Assembly: GCA_037501455.1 (NCBI GenBank)
Contig: CM074858.1
Coordinates: forward strand, 79,086,501-79,150,500
Length of the DNA: 64,000 nt
Direction: 5' to 3'
From: Lantana camara
Lineage: Eukaryota > Streptophyta > Magnoliopsida > Lamiales > Verbenaceae
Part shown: piece by piece, positions 11,477 to 23,871 of the stretch
Layout: every line of letters begins with the position of its first letter
How positions within the stretch are numbered: position 1 is the first letter of the stretch
The notes under the pieces: generated by a model
Database searches by the model: none
The model's input: the letters and a program-made list of their open reading frames with translations, nothing else
Told to the model about the DNA's origin: nothing
Position numbers and translations under genes: made by a program

Positions 11477-11840
11477 TGTACCGCCCTAGACGGAGGATAC
11501 CACATCCCCGGCACTACGACCCAGACCCGGTCATGAAATAGGAACTCCATGCACGAATCCGAATCATAGTGAACGGGAGACCAACTCACACAATAGGCTA
11601 GGTGGAGCTAACACAACAAACTCAGAGTGCGGAAGCAAACCAAGAACAACAAATAGCGGAAGCAATTAAATCAACATGCAAAGCAGGTGACGGGTTCAAC
11701 TAGCATAGATACCTAATCCCGAATATCAATTCATAATCCAACATAATAAACCAGCATAAGTATTGTCAAAATATCCAACATTATCCAACTACTAGTTTAC
11801 TAACCTCACACGGGGTTTAAGTCTGAGTAAAACATAAAAC
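11477..11840 (-). repeat. 5' LTR of F, part 1
   Basis: Matches 4164-4520 of the left LTR with few changes; it starts TGTACCGCCC. It is interrupted at 11841 by LTR G. The copy resumes at about 15183. Confidence 0.85.
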
Positions 11841-12730
11841 AACTCATAAGTATAAAACAGAAACCACTACAAATGCAGACATGGAGACTCGAGCTATGCA
11901 ACAAGTAAGACTCAAAGACAAACTTGCCACATAGCTCAACTCCAATAATACCTGCAACTCAAAGAAGGAAAAAGAAGGAAACAACAACGAGAGTTAGTCC
12001 TAGTGACTATTGAGGGGGTTAACACACGCACCCAATATACGTATAGAGCAAAACAAATAATCAAATCATAAAGAGATCCATAAACCGGGATTGGTTTTTA
12101 CACGCTAAAGCATTTTCCCGTGGTAAAATACATATAACTTAAAAGAAAATAAGGCCATAGGCGAAAATGTCAAGTTTTAGATATTTAGAAATCCATCCCC
12201 GCTTTATAGATCGTATAGATTCACACGACTCGGCGAGTACGAGTTAATCCTCCAACTCCTACAAACAAAGACATAATCAAAACAAAATTCATAAACCATC
12301 CTTTCTCCAAGTGAAAGAAGGGTTGACGGCCCTAACTATCGATCAAATTCACACGAGACAAGGTTAATCACTTCCTTGAAACCTTCAGCGGTTACTTCCA
12401 CCAGCTCAAGAGAAATGCCCTTCCTCAACCTCCTAAGGTTAGGCAAGACTCTCAAGGGAAAATGTTGATGGAAGAGCTCGGCGACCCCTCAGTCGTCCCG
12501 AGATACCATACCATTCTTCGGGGCCCAAATCATAGTTCAAAAATCATATTTTCCAACAAATCTTATCTTTCAAAGCCCAAAACTCGCTTACACACACACA
12601 CACGTATCAAAGGTTTTCAAAACAGCTGTAAAATAACTTATATATGTATACAAATCGTTTTCAAAGTCTCATAACAAATGGAGCAAGTCCTCAAAGTATA
12701 TATCAAACACGTATTTAACATATAATATTT

Positions 12731-13133
12731 AGAGATAATGATTTTCACCCATCCGAACTATAGGCCATTTGGCAATTCACCATCCAAACTATTTCGCCCC
12801 CGAAACCACCATCTAAACTTTCAATTCCTGATAAACTACCATCCCACAGCGGTTTTGACCCTTTTTTGAGCGGTTTTGACTCTTTTTTCAGCGGTTTTGG
12901 AAGTTTTAACACATGTAAATCTGTCTCTCTTTGTTATTTTTCCATAGATTATGTGTTCAAACATCCAAAAACGCTGAAAAAATACTCAAAACTGCTCAAA
13001 AAAGGGTCAAAACCGCTGTGGGATGGTGGTTTGTCAGGAATTGAAAGTTTAGATGATGGTTTCGGGGCGGAAATAGTTTGGATGGTGAATTGTCAAATGG
13101 CCTATAGTTCGGATGGGTGAAAATCATTATCCC
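12731..13133. mobile_element. Foldback MITE in LTR G
   Basis: The two ends are long inverted repeats: GATAATGATTTTCACCC at the left edge and its complement at the right edge. Pairing continues inward for over 100 bp on each side (the CCATCCGAACTATAGGCCAT block and its complement) with an unpaired middle of roughly 150 bp. Both flanks carry TAATATTT (12723-12730, 13134-13141), an 8-bp TSD, though a 7-bp reading is possible. No coding capacity. An 8-bp TSD suits hAT-type mobilisation, but the terminus alone does not settle the superfamily. Confidence 0.85.
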
Positions 13134-13602
13134 TAATATTTATAACTCACATGCGGGATTCAAACCAATTAGGGCTTTAGGTCATTATAGCTAAAAGAAT
13201 GAAACGTCACATTCCGAGCGTGTAGTGGTGGCAAAAGGAAATGAAACGGACACCTAAGGATCAACCTCATCGTCAATGGGAGGGTCAACTAGGCAACTCA
13301 AACAACAAGGGATACTCTTAAACTCAACATGTACCATATAGACGCTCGACAAGTGCGTATGCATGTTTATGATGCAAATGAAATGAAATGAATTCATACT
13401 TAAGTCATATGAGAGCATACATTGCATATAAGAATATATTTCACAAACGAAAGCATAAAATGAGCCATAAATTCTTAACATAAAGCTTAACACATAATAT
13501 AACAAGCTAACCATGCATACAAGTCATAAACGAGATGAGAAAAGCCAACGAAAAGCAACGAAATGACGAAAGAAACTCCCCCTGGGTACCACCTACGAAG
13601 AT

Positions 13603-13738
13603 GACGCGGCCATGTCCAAAATACACATAAAACGGACATGGTTGTGTCCGATTTAAAAAAAAATCAAGGCCCTAACTCGAGAACACAACACGTCCATGTC
13701 AAGAATCAACTGATTTTGGACACGTCCTTGTCATGTCC
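13603..13738. repeat. Dyad cluster of LTR G (GGACATG/CNTGTCC type)
   Basis: Copies are GACGCGGCCATGTCC (13603), CGGACATGGTTGTGTCCG (13633-13650), CACGTCCATGTC (about 13689) and GGACACGTCCTTGTCATGTCC (13718-13738). Pairing is weaker than in B or N, and CG to TG/CA changes are evident. Confidence 0.6.
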
Positions 13739-15182
13739 AAATTTTTTAAAAAAAAAGAGTTACGCAGCTTCGGTTTTGAAAGCAAAAACAGGGCATTTCA
13801 TGACCAGTCCTTAAGGAATCTCCTAGGCCAAGAAAACAAACTAAAACATACATGAAATACACACAAAAAAATCATTTAATTAGGCCATAATTTGCAGCAA
13901 CAAGGATCACTTCAAACATGCAAGAAAACCGAAGCAAGGAAAGGCATGGATTCAAGCAGCCATTTCATCAAATTTGGAACTGAAATAAGAGCTAAAAGCT
14001 GAGAATAACAGAGTTAACATGTAAAGAAATTTATATACTTCATAACCATGCAATTTCACATGAAATGGAGTTCAAGAAATCAACAAACAAACATAAAATC
14101 CTGACAGCAGTTCGGTAAGAAAGGAGCAGATTTTGCAACAGGTTTCAAGCTCAAAAACTCATCAAATATCCAAAGGGTTTCAATGGAAAATCATCCATAA
14201 CTCATCTACCAAGTGTTAAGTATCAAGAAGGGAGAAAAGCAAGCTCATACGATCATATGTTAGCACCCAAAACAGCCACAAACAGAAGTTATGCCAAGAG
14301 AGCAAGAATCACCTACAACTTCCTATTCATGTATCATCCCAAACCCTTATTAAATCTGATTCAAAACATAAATAATATGGATCAAAACATGCATAAAAGG
14401 GTAGATAATACATAAATATACTTACCTTTAAAATATGGAGAAGCAAGAAAGTGATTAGAGCTCAAAATCACAAAAGGGATAAAAAGGGGTTCTTCTATTC
14501 TCTTCTCTTCTTCACTTGAGCTGAGATTTCTTGTGTTGTGGGAGGTGAGGTTTGAATTTCAGAGGTTATGGGGCAGAGGAAGAGTTAACTCAAGCATTAG
14601 TCAAGGTTTAGGCTTGGTTAGGGTTAAGAAGGATCCCACCACTCAAGATTAGGTTAAAAGGTGTCATTTAGGTACAAGGTGCTCGTTTCGGTTGAATTTC
14701 GGAGGTCTAAATGAACTTAGAATAATGTGAGGCTTATTCCATTAAATCCGAATCATCGATATGAGTCCAACAGAGATGACGGAATTCGAATCCGAATTCC
14801 CGAGCTCAAGATATGCCGCCGGAATCCAAGGTGCGCTAAATGCCCTTTAGCCCCCTTTAGGTCCCGTCTACAAAAAAAAAATCAAAAGACAAACCAAACG
14901 AGTTCCAAAACATAAAATGAGGATATAAACAAGTTCATAATTCACGTAATTCACGTATATCAAAATTTCACAAAAATCAGAATTAAATTCGGATATAAAA
15001 GAGAGCAAATTCGAAGATATAAAAGCATAAACGTTCAAGATCAAATTCGTACTTAACCAAATAAATTCAATTAAATTCAAATAATCACATTAACATTTAA
15101 AGATCACGTAATCACGTAATTATTTAATTAAATTGTGCACATTAAGGTATACCTAAAAGTCCGAAAAAACTAGGATGTCACA

Positions 15183-16138
15183 AAACATAATCTCCAAGTG
15201 TGAAACATGAATACATAACATAATTAGAGTATGCGACAAATGCATCCTAGTACCACTAGACTGACAAGTGTGACTCAGGAGACTCACTTCCGCCTAGCTC
15301 AAAACCAAAAGGGAACCTGTAACTAAAAGATAAAATGAGGAGTCAGTCAACTAAATGAGTGAGGGGGCTAACGCACACCCACAATATATATACATAGAGC
15401 ATAGCACCTAACATAAGAGTGGACTCATGAAACGGGGATATGTGTTGCATACCAAAACATTTCAAAACAACCCAAATAGATATAAGTTTAGAAAGCTCTT
15501 TCAGAAAGACTCTATCCCGATTCATAATTCCCATAACCGATCATAACATATGTTCGTCGAGTACGAGCTTCCAACCTTCACTCCTCATAACAGAACAAAT
15601 CGGAAATAAAAAATTAAATCCCTCCTCAACTCCAGTGATGGAAGAGCCTCGCATTGGCCCTAACCATCCAGAACAGACATATCACAAGAGGTTGCGAACC
15701 CACAAGTGCCCTCCCCGGCTGTACACTGAAGGCTCAAGATATCACGCCTCCCCTATCCCCTTGAGTCGTGCAATGATATCTCAAATGGATCTACGCACAT
15801 GGTCAAACCCTTACGGCTCTAACCATCCCTGGGGGCTCCATTACCCGTAGCTCCTCGGATCCATAAACAACCAGACAGACAGATGCCAATATTTCATGGC
15901 CAACTCGCTACAGAAACATAACATAACTAAAATTTCCAAAATAGCTTACATATGCCTTAATAATTAATTTTCCAAAAACCAAGGATGGTCCACAACGTCA
16001 TAATCCTACGGTATCCAACACATATCTAATCATATATAGTATATAACCAATTGCAAGGATTCAAATCATCATATTAAGGTCATAGGTCGCTTAACTATAC
16101 AAAAATCCTAAAACTCACCTGGTGCTAGAAGGAAAGAG
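15183..16138 (-). repeat. 5' LTR of F, part 2
   Basis: Continues the match to the left LTR (4516 to about 5480). Ends with the AAGAG TSD (16134-16138) of element A. Confidence 0.85.
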
Positions 16139-16439
16139 TTTGACGCCCCGTTCGTCTAAAGGTTTAGTTTAGCAAGTGTTAGGGTCGTGGGAAGTTCGAA
16201 CGAAGAATCCGTTAGAACGAATGTAACCCTAGCAAGCTTGTTCCGGGATAACTACGTCAATAGATTGCTTTGAAGTTCCTTTGAATTAACCTAAGTTCGG
16301 GATGAGCTATGTGAGATCCGTCTTTGCCATTTAATTAATTTTGACGTCTTGAGACAAATGACGTTAATTTCATAATTTTCGGAAATCGTTTGCTTACCCG
16401 ACGCCCTAAAACCGGTCTGTTGGAGTTGAGCCTAGACCA

Positions 16440-16700
16440 TTCACCTACTTGCTTCCACTTTTCCCTTCACGTTTAAGCAATGAGAGCAGCCCTTAATTTC
16501 AGCCTCATCACCTACTTGCTTGCATTTTTCCCCACGTTTGAGCAAGTGGCAGCATCTCCTCACTTCAAATGCATCATCACCTCCTTGCTTCCTTTCCTTC
16601 TCACCCTTCTCACGTTAAAACAAAAGAGCAGCAATCATTCTACACTTAATTGTCTTCTTTTCTCCTCACGTTAAAGGGAGCAACAGCTGCACAACACCAA
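16440..16700 (+). repeat. Imperfect tandem repeats in LTR A
   Basis: About four diverged units read CACCTACTTGCTT...CACGTTTAAGCAATGAGAGCAGC, each ending in an AGCA/CAGC-rich piece. The 3' LTR has the same block at 24190-24445, so the repeat predates this insertion. Confidence 0.6.
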
Positions 16701-18698
16701 TTTTTCCCTTTTCTTCCTTCACGTACAGCCCTTTCTTTCTTGAAAAAAGGTAAAGACTTCATTATAGACAAGGGAAGAAGCAATCCTCCATCTCCTTCCA
16801 TCTTCCGATTTCAGTCAAAGAAGGTAATAAATAGGTCCCTCATCATCTTTATCCTTCCATTTCAGCAAAGTTCAGCTTCTAAGTTGTGGCCATGGAGTTA
16901 TGAGTTCAGCTATGAGTAGGAATTTGTTAGAAATTTGAAGCTCTTGCATGTTTGCTGAAAGTTGATGACCTTTAAGTGATTTTACATTTTACAAACTGCA
17001 AGTACTTGCATAAACTGAAGTTTATTTGCAGCATGTTACCTTACATGAAATTATAGATGCTTTATGTATGAGTTATGGAGCTGATATTCATGTTTTGAGG
17101 CCTGGAACAAGAAGGAACCGAACCTACAAAAGACTCCCCTGTTCTGCCCCGTTTCACAGTTTCTGCAGTGAATTTCTCGAGTCTGTTACCTATGTAAAGC
17201 ATCTTAGAATTTCCTGAATTTGTAACCACTGAAACTTCGTTGAGTCTAGGACACTCTCCTTTTTACGGCTTGTCAAAATTCATTCTCGAGAGAGAGATAT
17301 GCCCAATACAAAATGGTGTCGCCAGTCTGCCGAAATCGTGCGTTCAGCCAACTTTAAACAATAAACTGTTTTGATCCGCTTTGAATAAAAAATTGAGCCA
17401 TATATGGTCAGATATATCTGTGTGTCTAGTTTCATTTCCAAAAAATGAAACTGAATTTGGAGTTCTAAATTTTAAGATATTCTGATTTTCCTACAGCCTG
17501 GTCATTTTCGGAAAACTGTCAGCTTTTGCTAGATTTGCAACCGAAGCCTCGTTTGAGCTTCTCTTCCATTTCCCTCATGATTTTTCCATACCGAACTTGT
17601 TCCTAACATGTTAAATTATGTAATTATTTACTGTTCAGATTATGATGCTATGATATGAGGAGAAAATATGCTCCGTGACTAGCTTCCTCGTAGCCCGGCA
17701 TGCCTAAATGATATCCTTGCTCACATGCATTTCATTTCTTGCATTCAATTGCATTCATTTTTTGTTTTCCGTGCATCTAAGTGGTTCATGATCGAGTCTT
17801 TGTCATGTTTGCTCTTTGTTTGTTCAGAGGTGATCCTAGGAGAGTTCGAGCCAGAGGGTTAGGCTCGTTTCCGTGTCCGGTGTTGATCTTTGGATCTCTT
17901 TTGTCAAAGGTGAGGTTAGGTGTGTTTTTAGCTATGCCCTAATACCTCTATATGATTGTTTCCGGCCTGAATAGCTATGTATTAAGGTTATATATGTACG
18001 TATACTTCTGATATTTGCACTCTTAAAGGTTTTATTTGATATGTGTATAATTTTGGGCCTATGTATGCTTTGATCTTGGGAAGTGGTAACTCTTGAAAGT
18101 GATAAAATGTGATATTTGTACTCTTGCGAGATAAGCCATTGAAAGATATGGCAAGTGCATTCCTGATACTTGTGGATACTTCGTCCATTGGGCCCGGAGA
18201 CTATGGGTAAGGGAGCCTGGGACGGTATTGGGCCGTCAGGACCGTGCCCTGTGCATAGTCTTCATTTGAGATTACTTGCTTGTTTTCAGGACGTTTGGTA
18301 CAGGTCAGTTCTCTTGAGCTGGTGGTAACCCCATCGAAGGAGCGGGTAAGCCCCCGGCTCGATGTGTATACGTGTTTCTGAAAGGATTGGGGTGCACTCC
18401 CTTCCTTTCCATGGCGTGATGGCGGGATTGTGTTTTGATTTCTGTTTTTCCTGTATTTTTGAGGCGTGTTGACGAATGTGGTTTGAAAGCTCGTACTCGC
18501 TGAGCTCTGTTATATTTTGAGTTTGTGAAACAAGGATGGACTGAATAGGATTTTGATTTCTTTTGTATACGTATGTATCTTTTGGCTTTTAGAAAATGTT
18601 TTGGTATGCAAAAACCAACGTTGGGTTCATGAACATTCGAATTTTGATACGTGCTCTACTCTGTTATATCTATAGCGTGCGTGGGTTAACCCCTCACT

Positions 18699-18711
18699 CA
18701 GTCGTGGACTG
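18699..18711 (+). promoter_or_regulatory. CAGTC/GACTG stem in LTR A
   Basis: CAGTC-GTG-GACTG follows AACCCCTCACT. It corresponds to the stems in the other LTRs and lies in the presumed start-site/R region; the 3' LTR copy is near 26448-26460. Confidence 0.5.
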
Positions 18712-19190
18712 ATTCCTTGCTTTTCCATCTTTTAGTTTCGCAGGTATAGGTATGCTTTGGTCGAGCTAGGCTGAGCATTGAGTAGTTCATGTTCGTCTAA
18801 GTCGAGTCTTTGGGTTGTACTTGCATACACTCTACATTTTGTTCATATACATATTGTGGCCTTGCCAGCTTAGATGTTAAGTTTTAAATTGACACTGTCG
18901 GACTGGAACTTTTGGAATAAACTTGGTATATGTTGGATATTTGCTCAGTTATGGCCTGTGATGGGCTCGTATGTGAGTTGTTTGAAATATTACAATTCCG
19001 CATGCGTTTGTAAATTTGATATTTGAATGTCCATTTTGTAAAGGTTAGAATCCGCCTAGCTTAGGAATGCCTGTCTGTCTCCCGTTCGCTTTGACTTGTG
19101 CATGTATACGGATTTCCTATTTTGTATATATGTTGGGTCAGAGTGCGGGGGATGTGGTGACCCTACACTCCGGGCTGCTACATCCGTGCG

Positions 19191-19202
19191 TGGTATCAGA
19201 GC
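19191..19202 (+). other. Primer binding site of element A
   Basis: TGGTATCAGAGC matches the complement of the 3' end of plant initiator tRNA-Met. It lies 8 nt after the LTR end. Confidence 0.93.
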
Positions 19203-19394
19203 TCAAGGTTGCAAAACCAAAGCGCTAGTGTCGTGTTGAGTTCGTCTAGGTCGTACGACTTAGGATTATGTGCCTCTGAGCCATTCTTTGATGTTATTTT
19301 AATTCTTACCTATTTAATTTCTTAGTTGGTAGCATTCATAAACATACACTAACGAACATGCATCTATATCTTTTCTCATTTGTGCATTCCAGAG

Positions 19395-22300
19395 ATGCCA
19401 GACCATAGACATCATCGTGACAGGTCGCCAGGTCGTAGACATCATCGTGATAGGACACCAGACCGTAGACATCATCGTGACAGGTCGCCAAACCGTAGGC
19501 ATCATAGGGATCGTTCTCCTCGTCGACAATATCCTCCTGCTCCTCCTCTCATTGCTAATGAAGTTGGACAAATCACTGTCATCTATCGAGAGTTCCGAAA
19601 CCAGAATCCTCCCCGGTTTGAAGAAGGGAATGATATGCAAGCGGAGGAGTGGCTTATTCAAATAGAAAGGATTTGGGAACTCATTCCTTGCAGGTCCTAG
19701 GAAAAAGCCCGGTGTACTATCTCACTCATTCAAGGGCAAGCCTAGAGTTGGTGGTTGAACATAAAAACCAGGTTGGAGGCCTTGGGCGAAGAAATCAATT
19801 GGGAGGTGTTCATCCGGGAGTTCAAAAATAAATACATTCCACTGGTGGCTCGGGATCGAAGGTTGAGAGAGTTCATGGACCTGAAGCAAGGCAACTGGAC
19901 TGTGACAGAGTATATTAATGAGTTTGACAGGTTAGCCCGGTATGCTCCGAACATTTCGAGTGATGATCGACATAAGGCAATCCAATTTTATCAAGGCCTT
20001 CGGGAAGAAATGAAGGATGTTCTTGAGGCTGCAAATACAAGCACCTGGGCTAAGGTGACTGAGAAAGCTTTGAAGGTTGAAGAAAGAGTTGTGAGTAGAA
20101 GAAGGGCATATCATTCGGGACCGGCATCGAGCTCGGGTCAGATTCTGAGGTTTGCAAAGAGGCCGGGTGTATCAGTCAGCTCCAGCAGCGAGACCTCAGG
20201 GCAAGAAACTTAGACCCCCAGGGCCTATTCCAGTGTCTACCCCAGCTCCACCGGAATGTTCATATTGCCATGGTCCGAATCACACAGCAGAGGAATATAG
20301 GAAAAGACTCAAGAAATGTTTTAAATGTGGCTCGTCGGACCATATGTTGAATCAGTGTCCTCATAAAAGCCTAGAGTTCAGGCCCTCTGGGAATCAAAAG
20401 GCTACCATTCATGCACGGGCTTATGCATTGGGAGGTGAAGAGGACGCTGCCGACCCTGATCCTACTGTTGTTGTGGAAGGTACGATCCGCATACATGGCA
20501 TCACATTACATGCATTGTTTGATCCCGGGGAAACTCATTCATTCATTGCCCTGGATATAGCTACTTCATTATCCTTGCCTGCTTTATGTGTCGAGCATAT
20601 GTATGTGGTTAGCTCTCCTTTAGGAGGAAGCTTGATGACCGATAGAGTTTTTCGTGAGTGTCCGGTGAGTATTGAAGGCAAAACCTATCCAGCCGATTTG
20701 AATGAGATGCCGATGAAAAGGTATGGTGTAATTTTATGAATGGATTGGTTACATCGTCATAGAGCTCTCATAGATTGTCATTCGAAGAAGATTTCTTTGG
20801 GTTTGATGGTATTTTCGGGTGAAAGAGTGAAGTCCGGTCCATTCATTTAATTCATGGAGGCAAATAAATTAATTCGGGATGGAGCAAGAGGTTATGTGGC
20901 CTATCTTCTCAACAAACCGAATGATCAGGATAAACTGGAAGAAACAGAGGTTGTGAAAGAATTTCCCGATGTGTTCCCCGAGAAGTTAGGTTCGTGCTAC
21001 CGCCCAAAAGAGATATTGAGTTTGTTATCGATTTGCATCCCGGTGCAGAACCGTTTGCGAAGACTCCCTATAGAATGGCTCCTGCCGAATTGAAGGAGTT
21101 GAAAAAGCAGCTGGATGAGCTCTTAGCTTGTTGTTACATTCGACCGAGCATATCCCTACGGGGTGCCCCAGTGTTATTCATGAAAAAGAAGGACGGGTCC
21201 TTGCGTACGTGTATCGATTACCGTGAGCTGAATCGGATGACTATCAAGAACAAGTATCCACTACCACACATTGAGGAGTTGTTTGATATCTTGCAAGGGT
21301 CTAAGGTCTATTCAAAGCTTGATCTGAGGCAAGGTTACTATCAGTTGCGTATCCGGGAGGAAGACATACCTAAGACGGGATTTAACACCCGTTATGGACA
21401 TTATGAGTTGATAGTTATGCCTTTTGGATTGACGAATGCTCCAGCGGTATTCATGGACATGATGCACCGAGTATTCAGGTCGTTTCTTGATAAGTTTGTG
21501 GTTATTTTCATTGACGGTATCTTAGTGTATTCAAAGTCCGTAGAAGAGCATGCGCAACATTTAAGAAGAGTACTGGAAACCCTCAGAGAGCATCGGTTGT
21601 TTGCGAAGTTCAGTAAATGCGAGTTTTGGATCGATAGGGTTGCATTCCTGGGTCACATCATTTCAGGTAATGGAGTGGAAGTTGACCCATCAAAGGTGGA
21701 ATCCGTTATGCAGTGGGAGAAACCGCGAAATGCCTCCGAAATTCGAAGTTTTCTCGGATTAGCAGGATACTATAGGCGATTTGTGCAGGATTTTTCGAAG
21801 ATCGCAGCCCCATTGACCCGATTAACAAAGAAAGAGACCCGGTTTGAGTGGAGTGATGCATGTGATGGGAGCTTCCAAACCCTGAAAGAAAGATTAACTT
21901 CAGCACCTGTTCTTAATTTACCCGAGGGTACCAAAGGTTATGCGGTGTATTTAGATGCTTCTAAAGAAGGGCTTGGATGCGTTCTAATGCAAAACGGTCG
22001 AGTAGTGGCTTATGCTTCGAGGAAAATAAAAGAGCATGAGAAGAATTACCCTACTCATGATCTTGAGCTTGCGGCTGTTGTCTTTGCATTGGCAAAGTGG
22101 CGTCACTATCTTTATGGCGCTACGTTTGAAGTCTTCACTGACCATAAATGTCTCAAGTTTGTCTTCACACAAAAGGAGCTTAACATTAGGCAAAGACGTT
22201 GGATGGAATTTCTTGAGGACTATGATTGTACCATTCAGTACCATCCCGGCAAAGCTAACGTGGTCGCTGATGCATTGAGCAGGAAAGTGAATATATCGAG

Positions 22301-23807
22301 CATCGAGGCTAGTCCGAAAAGTCAAGGTTCCGAGATTTTGATTTCAGAAGTCCGATTAGCAAACATTACCGTGAAACCAGAGTTGAAACAAATGCTGTTA
22401 GATACTCAAGCCAGAGATCCGTTGATTCAGAGGCAAATTTTACGGGCAAGAGATGATCCAGAGTCAAAATTTGGGGTCGATAATATGGGATTATTTCGGT
22501 TTAAGACCAGAGTTTGTGTTCCAGAAGAACTTAGACGTCTCGTTCTTGAAGAGGCACACCGTTCAGCCTATTCTATTCATCTTGGAGGAACTAAAATGTA
22601 CAGGGATTTGAAGCAGTACTACTGGTGGAACGGTATGAAGAGAGATGTTGCTAACTTTGTAAGGCGTTGCCTCACTTGCCAAAAGGTGAAAGCCGAGCAT
22701 CAAAAACCAGGAGGAACTTTACAACCACTTCTTATACCGGTGTGGAAATGGGAATAGGTGACTATGGATTTTATATCTGGTTTACCGAGGGTCAAAGGAG
22801 GATTCGACGGGATTTGGGTAGTTGTGGATCGCTTAAACAAATCAGCTCACTTTCTCAAGGGTAGAATGTCCGACAAAGTAGAAAAGTTAGCCAAGTTGTA
22901 TTGTAAAGAGATCATGAGACTTCACGGAGTGCCGATTAGTATCATATCAGACTGAGATCCTCGCTTTACAGCTAGTTTATGGCAAGATCTACACAGAAGT
23001 TTGGGGACTAAACTCAATTTCAACACTGCATCGCATCCCCAAACGGATGACCAATCAGAGAGACTTATCAAGTATCTTGAGGACTTGCTCAGAGCATGTG
23101 CTTTGGACTTTCAAGAATCTTGGGACGAGCACTTATCCTTAGTGGAATTTGCCCATAACAATAGTTATCAAGCATCAATTGGCATGTCCCCATACGAGGC
23201 ATTGTACGGAAGAAAGTGTAGATCGCCTCTCTTTTGGGATCTGGAAGATTGGCGTTGGAATAAGGAAGGTGGTGTTAAACTAGCTAAATCTCCAAAGTTT
23301 ATTGAAGAAGCCATTGAGAAAATCCAAATAATTCAACAACGCATGAAAGCGGCCCAAGATCGTGAAAAGAGTTACGCTGATCTCCGAAGAAGACCCCTGG
23401 AATTCGAAGTCGGAGACAAGGTTTTCTTGAAAGCATCTCCAAGGAAAGGATTCAGCCGTATTGGTAAAGGTGGAAAGCTTAATCCCCGCTATCTTGGACC
23501 TTTTGAAATCCTTGAACGGGTTGGAGAAACTGCATATAGATTGAACTTACCTCCGAACATGACCGGGATTCATAATATATTCCATGTTTCACAGCTCCGG
23601 AAATATTATCCCAATGAATCAATTATTCTCCCAATTGAAGATGTACAGCTTGAACCGGACCTAACTATCAAGAAGAAACCAGTGAGAATCATGGATCGAA
23701 AAATGCAAGAGTTAAGAAGTCGGCAAATCCCAATGGTTAAAGTGTTATGGAAAGATCAGAAGTCTGAAGAAGCCACTTGGGAAACTGAAGAAAAGATAAG
23801 GAAGTAG
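19395..23807 (+). pseudogene. gag-pol: Degenerate gag-pol of element A
   Basis: The start codon at 19395 gives an Arg/His/Asp-rich repeat (HHRDRSP), typical of this gag. Next come the gag core (FIREFKNKYIPLVARDRRLR, 19810-19870), two zinc knuckles (20257-20355; the first has lost a Cys, the second CFKCGSSDHMLNQC is intact), protease LFDPGETHSF (about 20517; DPGAT expected), RT (DLRQGYYQ; active site FIDGILVYS near 21510 instead of FIDD), RNase H ([10 protein letters not shown]), integrase zinc finger (H..H, CLTC), DDE core (MDFISGLP, ISD, HPQTD) and a chromodomain-like end (VKVLWKDQKSEEATWE). In-frame stops lie near 19698, 19749, 20737, 20848, 22755 and 22953. Frameshifts lie near 20150-20210 and 20990. 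With the RT Asp lost it cannot work by itself. Confidence 0.92.
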
Positions 23808-23832
23808 TATTAGGAATTATTCAGGTCAGAGC

Positions 23833-23853
23833 AGTGAACCTGGGGACCAGGTT
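23833..23853 (+). other. Stem-loop just upstream of PPT in element A
   Basis: GAACCTGG-GGA-CCAGGTTC, a perfect 8-bp stem with a GGA loop, ends five bases before the PPT. It lies past the pol stop, so protein coding does not explain it. Confidence 0.8.
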
Positions 23854-23858
23854 CTTTT

Positions 23859-23871
23859 AAGGGGGGGAGGT
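23859..23871 (+). other. Polypurine tract of element A
   Basis: AAGGGGGGGAGGT directly precedes the 3' LTR (TGTGACGGCCC at 23872). Standard plus-strand priming site. Confidence 0.92.

Larger units (their letters stand above)
11842..15182 (-). mobile_element. LTR G, minus strand, truncated, nested in F 5' LTR
   Basis: The insertion is defined by comparison with the uninterrupted F 3' LTR. It is flanked by AAACA (11837-11841 and 15183-15187). The right end on the minus strand reads TGTGACATCC, an LTR start. The left end (ACTCATAAG) lacks the expected TG/CA terminus, so the 3' part of the LTR is lost or recombined. It contains TAGTC..GACTA (11995-12009), the GCTAA-7nt-TTAGC box (14835-14851), a dyad cluster (13603-13738) and a MITE (12731-13133). 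Confidence 0.65.
16139..19182 (+). repeat. 5' LTR of element A
   Basis: Starts TTTGACGCCCCGTTCG (mutated from TGTGACG in the 3' copy) and ends GGGCTGCTACA. A tandem block of about four imperfect 55-75 bp units with CACGTT, AGCAA and GAGCAGC motifs lies at 16440-16700. The CAGTC-GTG-GACTG stem is at 18699-18711, followed by a T-rich tract and TTTCGCAG. No CG-centred dyad cluster of the B/N type is seen in this family. Confidence 0.93.

Noticed and set aside
19417..19665. Alternative-frame protein over the start of gag in A
   Set aside because: Shadow of the HHRDRSP repeat region of gag.
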